Part shown: one piece after another, positions 1 through 13,060 of the stretch
Layout: each line of letters opens with the position of its first letter
Position numbering within the stretch: position 1 is the first letter of the stretch
Source of the DNA: Campylorhamphus procurvoides
Lineage: Eukaryota; Chordata; Aves; Passeriformes; Dendrocolaptidae
Assembly: GCA_013396655.1 (NCBI GenBank)
Contig: WBMV01004699.1
Coordinates: forward strand, 62,471 to 126,470
DNA length: 64,000 nucleotides
Direction: 5' to 3'
Notes under the pieces: generated by a model
What the model saw: only the letters and a program-made list of their open reading frames with translations
Databases searched by the model: none
What the model was told of the DNA's origin: nothing
Made by a program: the position numbers and the translations under genes

Positions 1-1256
1 TTATTTTCTGATCAGTCACAGGCAACAAAGTAGAAGAGACAATGCTTTTAAAGATGTGCTTGTCTAGGTTTTTGTCTCTGATGCATAGAGTAGTTACACT
101 GGATGCTAATTATTTGATTACATGCCTTTTCTTCTGGAGAGATGTTGAGATACCCTGCATGGAAGCAGCTTGTCTTTCCTCCAGCAAACAAGTCCTCAAT
201 GAAGTGCTGCCCAGAAAGGAGAACAAACACTAGTGAACCAAACTAACATTTAGTTAAAGATAGCATATATTAGTGTATGCCTTGTATGTGTGAGGTTATA
301 AAAATAGCTGTTTTTAAAGGTCTTCAGTTGACAGCTTCCCTTAAAAGAAAAAAAAAAGCAAAATTGCCCAAACCCCACTATTTTAAAAAAACCCACTTTT
401 TTTCTAAACGCTCCCAAATATTAGGCTAAACAAGATATGTATCTTCAAGTTTGAAGACAGCTTCTTCTCTTAGATTGATAATTTAATGACATTCACCACA
501 TATCAGAGCTGTTGAGAGAATTGGATTATAAAGATTTGTAGATCGTTTTAAACAACATAGACTATTAATTTATTTTACCTTTCTAACATTCCTGTTACTT
601 TGAAATGTTTCTTTTTAAAGAACTGTTATATTTTATCATAAAGCATTCCTGCTTTCACTGAAAGGGTATTTATTATTGCTTCTCTTCTTGGTGAAATGTG
701 ATGACGTCATCTTTTCTCATCTATTTTAAATGTAGTAAAAGGGATGCTTTTGCAAGCACACTGCTATATGTGAGAAGAGGAAGACAGGTGGACATTGGAA
801 GTGTTTTGCAATGGGATCTCACCCATATGATACTTCCCTTTCTGTAATTTAGTATAGAAATTTATTTGTCTAGGTGAAAAATCACTGATTTCACCCTTTT
901 AATCCCCGAGTAAGACTTTCAATGCTCTTCTCTCCCTATTTTTATAGACCTTTGAAGGTATTTGTGGCTACTGTATTTGTGTGGGTTGTTTGGCTGTTCT
1001 TACTGTTTTGCATGTTGATCTTAGTTTTGAATCACAAATGTTTTACAGCTTCCTTAGCTTACTAAATTTCTTCAAACATTGTGATCTTGGTGTGTAAATA
1101 GTAGCACGTGCCATAGTTCTTTGTCTATTTTCTGTAAAATAAAAGTCTTGGCATTTTTAAACTAAGATGATTTAGTTTAGTTTTGCCTCTTGACATGGAA
1201 AAAAAAGCTGAGTAGTAGCTGAAGGACTAGATTGAAAGAGCACATATAATATAATG

Positions 1257-1280
1257 TTTTTTTTATTTATTTATTTATTG
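1257..1280. repeat. (TTTA)n simple repeat
   Basis: A T run passes into four tandem TTTA units. It is an ordinary intronic microsatellite with no sign of function. Confidence 0.85.
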
Positions 1281-4200
1281 TGTATTGGCAGCACTTCTAT
1301 TCCTCACCCTTTCCTCTTCTCTGCTCAACCCCCACCTCTCAATTTCTGTGCTGAACATTTAAACTAGAGGTCAGTTTGGCTCTGTGTGTAGTTTAAAATA
1401 CACCGCAACTGAACTGCTAAATGGAACAACAGCATCAGCATAAAATGCAGAGACCATATTAGGGCTGAGAGCATGGGAGTGCACATAGGTTATCAATAAA
1501 TACTCAAATCAAAGTGAGCTTACTCTATAGGTGTATTTTTTCATAGTGAACTAACAGTGTTTTTTAGCTCTAGTCCTCTTCTCATCACAGAGTAATAATC
1601 CCAGTTCGTGCTGTTCGTGTTTTCTCCTTTTCTTTCTTCTAACTCCCATAGCACAGCTTTTTCAATCCAGCATTCACCGCATATGTTCCAGTCATGAGGT
1701 TACAAAGCTGACATTGCAGTCTCAGCAGAGGTTATCTCTTTAAAATTCCCTAAAATTCCCCTTTGGCACATCCAGTTTGGCAGCTGGGTTTCTGTAGGAA
1801 ACTGATGGAGCCACCCCCTCCCCTTATGTCCTTTATAAAAATAGAAATCTATTAAACCTCTGGCCAGAAGGGCAGATGGGTAAGTACTCCCTCCAAAGCA
1901 GACAGTGCTGCTTCCTAAGCTTTTCTCCCTAGTATTATACTCTCAAAAAAATCAGATTTATATACTTCATAGCCAATTAAGTAGTGAAAATACCTGCTTT
2001 TAAAATTAAAATGCCTGTTCTTCAGGATATGTGAACTTTGTGCTCTGGAGGGTATATACCAGCTGCTGAGAAATATTGACCTGTTGTTGGAAGTATTTTA
2101 AATAGTTATGCAACTGCAAAATGAGAAGCTTAGTTTAATCTTAGACGCTCATGCCTGAAAAATAATGTAGCCAGTAAAGTACAACGGGCACTCAGAGACA
2201 GGTTTGCCAAACCAAAGGGGAGGCTTAAATATCTACCAACATAGATAAGTGATCACTGTCCTAACAATATTCAAGAGCTAATCTAAATGGGCATTACCCA
2301 CTTTACCTTCATGCAAAGAATGTCCCTGAAATGCATTAAATACTTGTTTCTGCTTCCTGCAAGGCAGGAGAGGAGAGAGAATTGGGTGTGCATCCCCCTC
2401 CCCTCATTACTACTTTCCCTTGGATGTCATTCTAGGTGAGGGCTTCCATGTGGCACCTCTCTCTTAGAATGGCTCTGCATGTTCTCTTTTCTGGAGAGCT
2501 GGAAGTTGTTACTTTGCATTTGAGGTGCTCTTTTGGAAAGTGAGAATTGTGAATTTGCAGGATGAGGAGAGCCGGGGAAAACCAAAACCAAAAACTCCGC
2601 AGTTCAACAGCAACCAAAGCAATCTTGCTTCTCATCACCTCTGGGTTCATCTGACCGTGCTGAGTTGTTTCTGTGTGCTAAGTCAGCAGAAGGCTGCCCA
2701 TTACCTTTCTCTTATTTTAGTATGGTGGAACAGCTTGGTAGAGGGTCAGACCGGCTACGGGGAACTTGGGTGAAGAGAAGAGCCAGTAGTAGGACTTCTG
2801 TGGCAGCAGAGAGATTGGCTTGCAGCTGTGGACCAGCTGTCTCAGTGCTGTAGCCTGTGGGGCATTATACAAAAGTTGAACCACCCCCATGGTGTCTACT
2901 TTTTTGGTGCCTGCTGTCAGGAGACATCTTCTTTCCCCAGGTCCTCAGCGTGCAGAGGTGGGCACTGGGCAGCTGTGAGGCAGGAACCCACACAGTGAAT
3001 TAGATGAGGAGCTCAGGAGCATTTCTGTGTGGAGTTTTTCCTCTAGATCAGCTTTGAATGGCTCCCTTCTGAGAACATGTGCTTTTTTCTATCACCTTTG
3101 GTAGAGCTTAGCACTGTGTTGGCCGCTCTGGAGAACTTCGACAGTAACTGCTGTTCTGATTTACGCTGCCTGGTACTTGTGATCGCTCTTTGAGGACTGT
3201 GACCCCTAAACAGGTTCATCTTGTCTCATCTCTTTCTTGATGGCCAGGAAAGAGTGACTATATGCACCTGACACTTGATGCTAAATCCCCTATGAGTTGC
3301 ACAGAGTGTTTCATTTTTTCACTCTAAGTTACCATGTCTTGGTTTTATTGAGGAAAATCTTTGCTAACCCGGCCTCACTTTTTAACCATTTTTGAGTCTG
3401 CCTGAAGCCCTTTTCTTTGTACGTTGCTTTTTAATGTAATGAAGCATCTACCTTCTTGTTGTGCTCACTGTTTTTTACCATTCCTGATGTCCTCACCTCT
3501 TATTTATTAAGAACTTGGTATGTGTTTGTCATGGGAAACCACTTTGTCCTTATCTTTCTCTGTGTTTTCTGGGACACCCTCCTTCCCCGCTAAAATGTTC
3601 TAATAAACTATACAATGAAGGATACTTCAAGTTTATCACCAGTCTCTGTGAAACAGTGTAATGCATCTTGTCAGCACCTGTAACCCATTTCAGTGCAAAG
3701 TCGGATGGGTTTAATACGGATTTCCCTTCTCCACTACAAGTGCAGAGAAGTTTATGTAAAAAAAAAACTGTTGACAATCACCTCCTCCAGCCTCTTTTTG
3801 GAAAAGACTGCTTCTTAAAAGTATCTTGTAAGGAGAAGAGAGAAGGCAGAGGACTGAATATTCACCGACTGTGTGTGAGGAGTTGCAGTTGACTTGGGGC
3901 TGAAGTGAGGAAGGTGTAGGATCCTCACTTGTGTGCTGCAGGCATCCCTAGTCACCTTTTCAAACAAGCTGAAGACTGGGCCTCTTTTATGCTTACCTGG
4001 GACACCTTTATTTGGTTTCCTGCTTATCTCTTTCCTGTGCCAAAATGTTCTGCAACAGACGGGTCCCGCCAGTCTTTACAGTTTGGATGTCTTTGAGTAA
4101 AAAGCCCCAAAGCTGATTGGTTTCTTTGTTTTTAGCTGAAAGATTTCCCTGTAATGTAGCTGTTTTGTTGAAAGGCACTCCTCAAGACTGTACAGTTTGG

Positions 4201-5924
4201 AGGTATTGAATGTTCCTGATGGATCCTTTAAAGTGTCTTAAAGTGCATAATTGGGGCACTTGAGCATAAAACTACAATTATACACTTCTGTGTTAATTTT
4301 GTGTACAGATATTACTTCAGTCTGGACATAAATTAGAGGGAAGCATTTTATTGTGAGTGTAAAAAATTGTTTTGTGAATGCTTAAAAAAAAAGGTGTTCC
4401 AATAACAGCTCCAAACAACCCAGCTTGAGGGGGGGAGAAAGGGATTTGATCTTTCAGGAAGGGGAAAAAGCATGCATGGATATACTGGAGATACTTTGAG
4501 AGAATAATAGCTTTTATAAAGATTAACTGATAGAGCACAATATTTGAGTTTAGTTGCAATGTTAATAAAAAAAGGAATTCTTGTAGTTTGGCAGAATGAA
4601 TGAATGAACTTGATGGTTGATTCTTTGTAAGTTTTTAAGGGGGCTGTTTTCAATGATGCAAAATAGATCATTTTTGGTAAATGATGAACTTTAAAGGTTC
4701 TAGTTTATTTTTCTGTTCTATTTTGAGTATAATGTTACATGAATTGGATTAACTGTATTCAGATACTTACATTTAGCAGATGTTTCTAAAACTTACTTGT
4801 GGTAACTGATATGAGGAATAATTTACAATAATCATCTTATTTTGAGTATAGTAAAACTGTAATTATTTAAGAAATTATGATGTGCTATATGGTTTCAGCT
4901 GTGAATTTATAAGATTGATGTCTTTGATGTTTCTGTCAGGGTTCTTTTGATGTCTTCCAGTGCTAAGTAATAGGTCAAATTAAATAATAGAAATGGAATA
5001 AATCAAATATGTTAACTCTGTGACTACAAGGTGAGGTTTGAAACTTTTATTTTCAAAATACTTGCAGCAGTATTTGAAATCATAGCTATTATATAAGTAC
5101 TCTTATTTAAGATGCTGACTTGTTTTTTTGCGAAGGGGAAAGAAAAGCTGGCACAGAAAAGATTTACCTCTTCCTCGTTTTCTTTTTGTTTTGTTTTGTT
5201 TAGTTGGTTTTGGTTTTATTGGTGATGCTCTTTGGTCAAATTCATCTAAAGAAAAAGGGGGGTTGATAGGAGTTGCTTTGTATTTCTTGTTTTTCTAAGC
5301 CAGAATAAGTACCTCAGAAGGAATGTTGAGGAACTGTGCCACAGGAATGGGATCCTGATCCTCGGCAGTTAATTCTAGGCTGCAGGATGAAAAACTGTGC
5401 TGGGTGGGTAGAGAAGTAATCAAATTTTCTTATCCAATTGGTTCATCCAGTCATTCTGTTTGCTTCAGGGTTTCTTGCTGTGGGGAATTTTTAGTGTCCA
5501 GATGAAAAGTATGATTTTGTTCCAGCTGTAGTAGAAGAAACCAGCAGAATTTGGACTGTACAAATGACTAGATTTGTCACAGAAATTGTTGAACCTGAAT
5601 GATAGCTGTGGGATGTCATGCCTTTTTCTTTGTCCGTTGACCTCCTATGCTGTGGACACTATTTGGGGATTGAAATCCATAATGAGAACACAAAGAGCTG
5701 TAAATCTCTTCTCGGATTGCATGCTCATGGCAAGTTTTTTGTGATTAGAAGTGTGATATCCCTTTAAAAAGTGAGGGACTGGAACTGAAGGTGACTTGCT
5801 GTGTGTTACAGCAGCCTACTGGTCTGCTGTTTCAGAGTCAGGCCAGCAGGCAAAGCTGTGGGGGTTAACTCAAAAGTGGTGGCCTCGTCAAAGGTGTCTG
5901 GGCCAAAACCAGACCAGAACTGTT

Positions 5925-6196
5925 AAAGACCAGACTTTGTACTAAGAAACTACTGAACTGCAGCCCCACCAGAGTGGAGCAGAAGCACCTCCCTTGACCT
6001 GCTGGCAATACTTTGTCTAATGCAGCCCAGCATACCATTAACTCCTTCTGTGGGAAGGGTGCACTGCTGGCTAATGTTCAGCTTGGTGTCCACCAGGGCC
6101 TCCAGGTCTTTTTTTGTCAAGCTCCTTTCCAACTGGGATGGTGTCCACCATATATCAGTGCCTGGGGTTGTTCCTCCCCAGGTGCGGTATAGGAAT
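5925..6196 (-). mobile_element. CR1 LINE fragment, end of ORF2
   Basis: Read on the minus strand, this stretch encodes the C-terminal part of CR1 ORF2 in one open frame. The readable core has KKDLEALVDTKLNISQQC, then a GCIRQSIASRSREV segment, which matches the well-known avian CR1 tail downstream of the reverse transcriptase. The nucleotide order on the + strand (CACCAG...CCTCCC...GACCTGCTGGC...GCACACTGCTGGCT-like) also follows an inverted CR1 copy. Neither the 5' part nor the terminal 8-bp repeat of CR1 is seen, so it is an internal fragment. It is too short and diverged to be active. Borders are approximate, the lower one especially. Confidence 0.88.
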
Positions 6197-8047
6197 AAAG
6201 AAAGGAGAAGAAAAATAGCTGTCAGGTAAAGAGGGTGTGTGCTATAAAGGTCTGTGAAGCCCTGTAGTCTAGTGGAACTGGACAAGTTTATATGGAATGA
6301 AGAGAAGGGCATAGCTTGATGAAGAGTGCACAGCATCACTCCCTGTGGAAGATCTTTTATATTCTTCTCTTGCTATTTTTAAGAGATACAGTGAAGGGCT
6401 CTGAACGATCTCAGATGATTTAGCTCTGAAAGCCATCAAGTTTAGGAATGGTAAAGACAGCATTCATTAAGATGGATATCTTTGGAGGAGAACATGAGTG
6501 AATTAAAAAGCACCCTTCCCTCTCAAAAGAGACTGGATGGAAGAAAGAAAACTCAAGGATATGCAAGATGCTGGGGAAGCAATGATAAACAGGGTGTGTG
6601 CACACTGCCTTTTCTCAGTACTGCGATTAAAGAATAATGTTTGCAGTGGGTTCCAGCTACCAAGATCATGTGCCAGAAGAAGGTAGAGTGAAAAATATTT
6701 TACAGAGGGATTTTTCAGTCTCCAGTAGTTGTGTTGTGAGTCTGTGTATAAAGGCATAAAAATGGAGGATTACTCATGCAGCTAGATTACCTGCTATTTA
6801 GACTCAACCCAACACCTCTCATTTGTGTTCCCTGCTTTAGAGGGTTTGAATGGCACTGCAAAACTTGTCAGAAGAAACATGTTTCTCTGTATTTTTTATC
6901 CATGTTTTATTTCAATCACCATTTGAGAAAAATAGTGGTCAAAATTGTTACAAATTTGTAGCAAATGGAGGATTTGGGGATCAAAGAATGTTGTGTAGTC
7001 CATTCACAGATGCACAAGAAGTGCCCTGAGATAAATTATTTGTTATATTATTAAAAATCAGATTAAATATAGGCTTTTGTGTTTTTCTGTAATGGCTGGC
7101 ATTTCATAGGTGAGTTTCATGCTACTAGTGCAGCGAGACATGATGTTTCCTACATGTTTTTTGCTGAAGCATCAGCTGTTGAAGACACCACAGTGATCAG
7201 GTTGTGACAGTTCTGATGTGCTTTTTCTTAAGGTGGTTTGTAAAGTGGAAATCTATTATTTAAGCAGATTACATGATTGCTTTTAATCGTTTTGATCACT
7301 TTAAAGAAAAAAGGAATTCAGAGTATAAGAATACATATCTCATCTGACTCATCACATAAGTGTGTGTAGGTATATACAGGCATTATGTTTTCTCTCTATT
7401 TGTAATACAATATATCAAAATAGGTCTTCTGAAAACAATTACTTTGCACATCTTTAGGCTTCTCTATTGTGTTGGTCCGAGGGGATGGATATGGTAATAT
7501 GGAAATCTCTTACTAGAGATGATGATATTTTCATCCCTTAATTTACAGAGAAGACCAAATGTTGCATTAGTTTGAACTGTAATGCACTGTGTGAATCAAC
7601 ACTATTGGGCTCTTGTGTAGGAAAAATTTCTTCCTTTTGTTTCTAGACTCAGCTGTTTACCTCTCCCTTGAAACTAATTTTAGCTCATCTAAACATGCAA
7701 ATTTTTTATTTTTGTTTGTTTGTTGTTTTTAGGGGAAGGTGGAAGTGAGAGGTGGTTGTGATATTGGCATAGATTTAGCATTTACAGCAGAGGTAGTTTT
7801 CATCAATTTCTGACAAGGGAATCAAAGTGTTCTTTTTTGGAAGAGAGATATTGCTTTTCCGTATAAATGATTGACTATTTTGTGGTAGTAGTCTTTATTT
7901 ATTTGGCTCTCATCATGAAGAATAGCAAACTTATTCAAAATCTCAGTACATCAAAAATATGTCAATACATAAAACATAAGTACTATTCCATACTACAGTC
8001 TATGCAAAAAGCTATGTTAATAAGATGTGAAGTTTGCACAGCTAAGA

Positions 8048-8225
8048 AGTCAGAAAACATAAATGATAAGATTCTAGCAGCCACATTAACTGAGCCACAT
8101 TTCACATCCTCTATATTTTATGAAATGCCTTTGACAACATAAATCAGAAAGAGAAGGTGCTTTATATGTGCAACATGGCTCAGTTAATGTTGCTTTTGGA
8201 ACCTTAACATCTGTATTTTCTGACT
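8048..8225. repeat. 60-bp imperfect inverted repeat (long hairpin)
   Basis: The left arm (8048-8107) and the reverse complement of the right arm (8166-8225) align without gaps over 60 bases with about 12 mismatches, most of them transitions. The arms are separated by a 58-base AT-rich loop. The central matching block is ACATTAACTGAGCCA in both arms, and the outer ends share AGTCAGAAAA. In the ARID1B pre-mRNA this would fold into a long, mostly paired stem. It could be a relic palindromic (MITE-like) element, an old conserved hairpin element, or a double-stranded RNA editing substrate. No transposase, terminal TA or target-site duplication is evident, and I do not recognise the family. Confidence 0.85.
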
Positions 8226-11200
8226 GGAGAGTTTTTTAATCATGTAATCTTAGCAGTTTTTTAACTTTTTTCTTTTTTTTTTCTTTTTTTATTTTTTTGG
8301 TAGTTCTCTATTTTTAGAACAGAGGAAAATTGCATGTACTGATAACTGGTTTGCTCATGTTGCTTTGATTTGAGCTACAAAAAGGCAGTATATAGAGAGC
8401 ACCTCATGACAGATACATATGTGATGCCATATACATTGCACTGACAAGTGGTGTAATTGTGCTGCTGTGCAGTTTTTGAGGAAAGGGGGGATACAGGCAT
8501 GTGTTTGAAGTCCTGTCCTTTCTGTCCTGCACGTTAACAGTAGTACTGAGTATGACTGCATTGCAGACTGCAGCGTCTTGTAAAGATACTTGAGCTGCCG
8601 TTTTAAATGAACTGGCTTGTGTACAAGAAGCAGTTGGGCTATAAGACTGTGGATCTCCCTTTGACCTAATTCACTCTTCTGTAGAGCAAGGCAAATTAGC
8701 CAAGCACAGCTTTTGGTGTAGGCTCCTGCCAGTGTCTGAGCCAGTTTGCAGATCTGTGCACTGCACTGCAGTCTTCAACATGGACATACATTTAATGACT
8801 CTGCAAAATCCACTACCTTGCAAGTTCTGGAATGGGGATTATTGTGCTGTGACACAGAAACATGCTTTTTATCCTTTTGCTTCCTTGCTCTGGGTCACTG
8901 GGTGGACCAGTATCAGGTCCAGTATTAATATTTTAAAGGCTCATAATAAGATTTTAAAGTTCATACTTCAGTTTAAAGGCAAGCAGTCTAGGAAAGACAG
9001 TAATATAGGTGAATATTGTGACTAATGTATTGTCAAAAGGTCAAAACTAAGTGATAAGAAGTAATAGAATTCATAGAATGTATGAATAAAATGCCTGAGA
9101 TTTCTGATCTACCTCTGATTAATAGCCTTGATGCTAACACTCAGCTTTTTGGTTGCTTTCTTTTGAGGGTCTTTTTTTGTTTGTTCATTTTTTTTTTTGT
9201 TCAATGAGAAGGGCTTGTAACCTTCATTAAGATTGTGTGGGCACAAGACTGCTGTGGTTGAATGTGTTGATTTGCGACAGGAGACTATGCTGCCCTAAAA
9301 GTGATAGGATCTTCCACTGAACATGCGCCAGAGGATTTCCCTATCCTCTCTAAACATATTATAATTTTCTTCTTTCTATAATTCATCTAAACATACAGAT
9401 AAAGACCTGGACTTACATAAATTTGAAAGCTACAGATATGAACCAGATTTTTTTTAAGTATGGGAAAGTCAGGGGGTTAGTTTTCCATTACAACTGTCAA
9501 TTTAAAAGTATGGAGAAATGCATGGTCTGAATGTTTTGGGAAAAATACTTAGGTTTTGGCAGAGGTCTGCCTTTGGAAATCTAAGACCAAAGCAGTTGTT
9601 GTTTCAGAAAACCACAAGAGTTTTATTTGAAGGTTTGATGGGAACTATGTGACAGTTTTCTTCATAGTTACTATTGAATTGACCTCTGTAACATTAAAAT
9701 AATTAGAATTAAATCTTACTATAACTTTTTGTTAACTGAAAGAATGCGCAGCTTTACTCCTAGCGTAAAGTACCAGGTGGTGTGGGTTTTTTTCCTGAGA
9801 ATACCACTCACCATACTTTTTTTGTTCTAATTTCTATGTAATTACAATGTTACAGGTGCTAAGAAAGTGAAATGCTACTGATGATTACGTTTCTGAGGAT
9901 GGTACTTGTTTCACAATGTTCTTTCTCATGTTTCTCAGCAAAGTAGGCCATTGAACCAGGCAGTACCACCCTTTCTTCTGAGTGTCATTCCTGCCTCTGG
10001 AGTTCAGTTTTCCTTCTTGCTGTAAGCAGGGCCTGATGCTGATCAGGCCAGTCACGCCTGTTTTTCTCCAGATTTTTATATCATGACACTGTGGTCCACA
10101 GCTTCTGAATTGTGCTGTTGCCTTCCACCAGTATGATCCACGGTCTGCCTCAGGTTTTGGGCACCAAATAAATTGCAGGGAGAAGCAATGACCAATGGGA
10201 CTAGGGCTCTTTCCATGTGGTGAGCGTGCCAGGGTATCTGATGTGTTCAGGTGGGTCAGGTGAGCTTTTTGTGATGGGAGACGTGTAAAGCTTCTTCCAT
10301 TATTGGCTGCATCTCGCTATCAGGATGGTTTAAAAGTGCGGTAACTGCATATTGCTGGTATTATTAGTGTACCTATGCTAACACACTAATTCTGCTACAT
10401 TTTAATTTTAAAAATTATTATAATGACTGTAATGCTATCTAATGATGCTTCTCCTTTGACATCAGTCATGAATTGTGCATGCAAAAATTGCTTAAAAGTT
10501 CCATTACTATCAAGGTATTACCTGGACAAAGAATGTCTGCTAGCAGACCCCTTATTCAAAAAAGAATTAAAGATAATGGGTTAAGTTACAGATTTAATTG
10601 GATTTCCCCCATCTCTTAATTTTGGCTGCCAGTTTTGTTCTTCTTTTATTCTCATCCTTTCTTTGTTTGTGTTCAGAGTGGTTTAGTCACTGATGGTCAG
10701 TCATACTTCTCCCAAAATAAAGCTATTTGTACTGTGTAAGTCAGATAGGAGTCAAAGTAATTACTACAGTTTCAGTGCTTGCCTAGAAATAGATTCAAAC
10801 TCGGGTCTGTTTTCTCTTGAACTGTCCCAAGAATGTGTGCACTACCACAGGCATGATGAAGTTTCCCAAATTCTCATCTCCTGCACTGTGTGGCTGCAAA
10901 GAATGTGGGTGTAAGGGAGAAGGGCAGGGAGGGTTTACTTTATAAAGAAAGAGGATGCTTGGGTCATTCACTCCAAGCATTGTAAGTAATTGCCTTCAGA
11001 TTTGTTTTGTTCTGGGGAGGTTTTAATTAAACTTTTTTTTTAACATGCTGTTTAATAAACATTTGTCCATAAGCGGTATCTTGTGATCCCCATCAGTAAA
11101 GCAGTAGGATTAATTTACATGTGGTTGTTTGTTATTTATTTAAATAGCCACAGAAATTAATATTGAGTGCTCTGCTAAGGCAGTGGTGATAGGTCTCTGC

Positions 11201-11319
11201 ACTGAAGAGGACAGCATGTAAACGTACTTGTATTTTAGGTGGTGGTGTTTGTTTGGTTTTTTAAAACAGTTTGGATTGGAAGGACATGGAGGAAAAGATT
11301 GTTATGGAAAATATATAAG

Positions 11320-13060
11320 AAAATGGAGCAGTCTCCTACTTCTGGCAATCAAGGTGTTACGACTCTTCAGGTTGCTTATGGTTCCAGCATGGGAACCCCT
11401 CAAGATTTTTCCACAGTGCACACTAGAGCAAAAAAATTTGTTAAGCTTCTCTGTCATGGCACTGTGTTCTCTGTATCTTCTTTCAAACCTGCATCATCTT
11501 TTGTCACTTCAGACTCTGGCAGACCTCCTACATCTGCTGTGTTTGAAAAACGTATCATTACTCATTTGATTCTTTCCTAGCTGTTCCATCAGTTCTTTCT
11601 GGCTAGCCTTATTACATTTGAAGTGTTGGAGTTTACAGTCTTTTCTGTTTTCCTCATTTGGACCTGGTGCTGGCTTATTGAAGGGGTTGTCTTTTTGCGT
11701 CTAGAAAGCTGCAATGAGCCATGCTGGCGTCCCTTTGCTCTTATCAAGTCTTTCTGAATAGGTGGTGAATATTATTTCAGTGCTTTCCATGTGGTTGTTG
11801 TTAAGCAGCTTTGATGCTGTCAGTCAGATTTTATTTCTCATAGCTGTCTGTTAGAGCTTCCTTTTAGCAAGCTTTCTCTTTTTTATGTAGTTACACTTTT
11901 TGAAATTAAGCACAACAGTAGTAGATTCTTTGGGTTTCATTGTTCCTGTAGGGATGCTCAATTTACCTGTGTTATGGTCAGTGATGCATAGTGGTTCTGC
12001 AGCTGTAGGGTGTAGAAGTACATGATTCCTGCTGCTCTGGACTGAGCCAAAGGCAGTGGCTCCTCATGCAGGTTCCCTAACCATCAGCTCCATAGAACAG
12101 CCTTTGACAGTTATCAGATACTTTGGTCTCTGCTTTGTAGTCTGCTTACTCAGTCTATATGGGAGGAGTTGAAGTCTCCCTCTAATCAACCTTGCTTGGT
12201 GTGCTGCTGTCAGCATTGCTGTAGTCTGGCCATGCCTGGTTGTTCCAGCACTCACTCTTCCAGATCTGACCAAGGTCCAGACCTCTGCTACTTGGTGAGG
12301 TGGAGTTTTATTTTGACTTGTTTCTAAATGCTGTAGTGTTAGTATATAATGTTCATCATTAGCTTCTTTATGAATTTGTATCCTAGGATGATGCAAAGTA
12401 GTGACCCGCTAATAGTTTCATTTCTCCTGTGTTTGTTATGACTGCTGCTAGTGCTTTTGTTTGCAGCTTGATATTCCAGTCCCCACTCTTGGTGTAGAAG
12501 TCAATGTATTCTTGGAATTTCTTTTTGACACTCTATTTAGTCTGCAGTCACTGTGTGTCTAATTTCATTCTTTGGTTCTTCTCAACATTTTCACTTGATG
12601 ACCCAGAATCTCTCTATCTTCATTTAACATAGCAATGCCATGCTTGTGAACCATGTGTTCTTCTAATCCCCTCTCTTAATTTTAAAATTTCACTTTCTTG
12701 ATCCTTAAGTTCCCTATGTTCAGGTGAACACTATCCCTCCTGAATAACTATCTTTATTCTAGAAATACTCTGGTTCCTCATGAATCTGATCTTTTCCTTT
12801 TTCACCATCCTGTCAACTGGGCATTCAACTTCTCTTTTTCTTTTTTTTTTTTTTTCCCAGAAGCACATATTTTGCTGTCAGGGTATCTTTCCATTGCCTC
12901 GTAGTATTACTGGGACCCAGATGGGCCACAACACAGGTTTCTCCTCAGCACTGCCTAGGAACCAGTCCAGGCTCTGTGACCTTTGCAGCTGACGGGCAAA
13001 TCACCATGTGGTCTTCTGTCAGATCGCAGACTCCAGCTGTCTGTTTGCCTGATGATACTC
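11320..13060 (-). mobile_element. Degenerate L3/CR1-type LINE, ORF1 to ORF2
   Basis: The minus strand carries colinear landmarks of an old CR1-superfamily LINE, broken by many stops and frameshifts. In order, reading from high to low coordinates: an ORF1 esterase-like piece VVAHLGPSNTTR (about 12895-12940, resembling the VHVGTNDTAR motif of L3/CR1 ORF1); the endonuclease motif GDFN followed by SHID (12150-12179); a VREP motif (about 12065-12085); TDH (11974-11982); an STTVVLNFKK stretch (about 11910-11940) equivalent to the TTTLDFRRANF region; PAWL (11716-11727); and TEKLNKFFCSS (about 11425-11455), equivalent to LNEFFASVF. Spacings between these match the family well. The reverse transcriptase proper is missing. 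Two overlapping + strand open frames at 11228-11580 are shadows of this relic. Confidence 0.75.
12832..12859. repeat. Poly-T / pyrimidine tract
   Basis: An uninterrupted pyrimidine run, mostly T, followed by CAG. It lies within the decayed LINE on the + strand and resembles a splice-acceptor tract, but no open exon follows. Confidence 0.7.

Noticed and set aside
4317..4671. Overlapping minus-strand frames of 80 and 107 codons
   Set aside because: AT-rich sequence, no protein-like pattern and no splice context.
11228..11580. Two overlapping 113-codon + strand frames
   Set aside because: They are the reverse side of the decayed LINE, whose minus-strand LNKFF motif lies in the same place.
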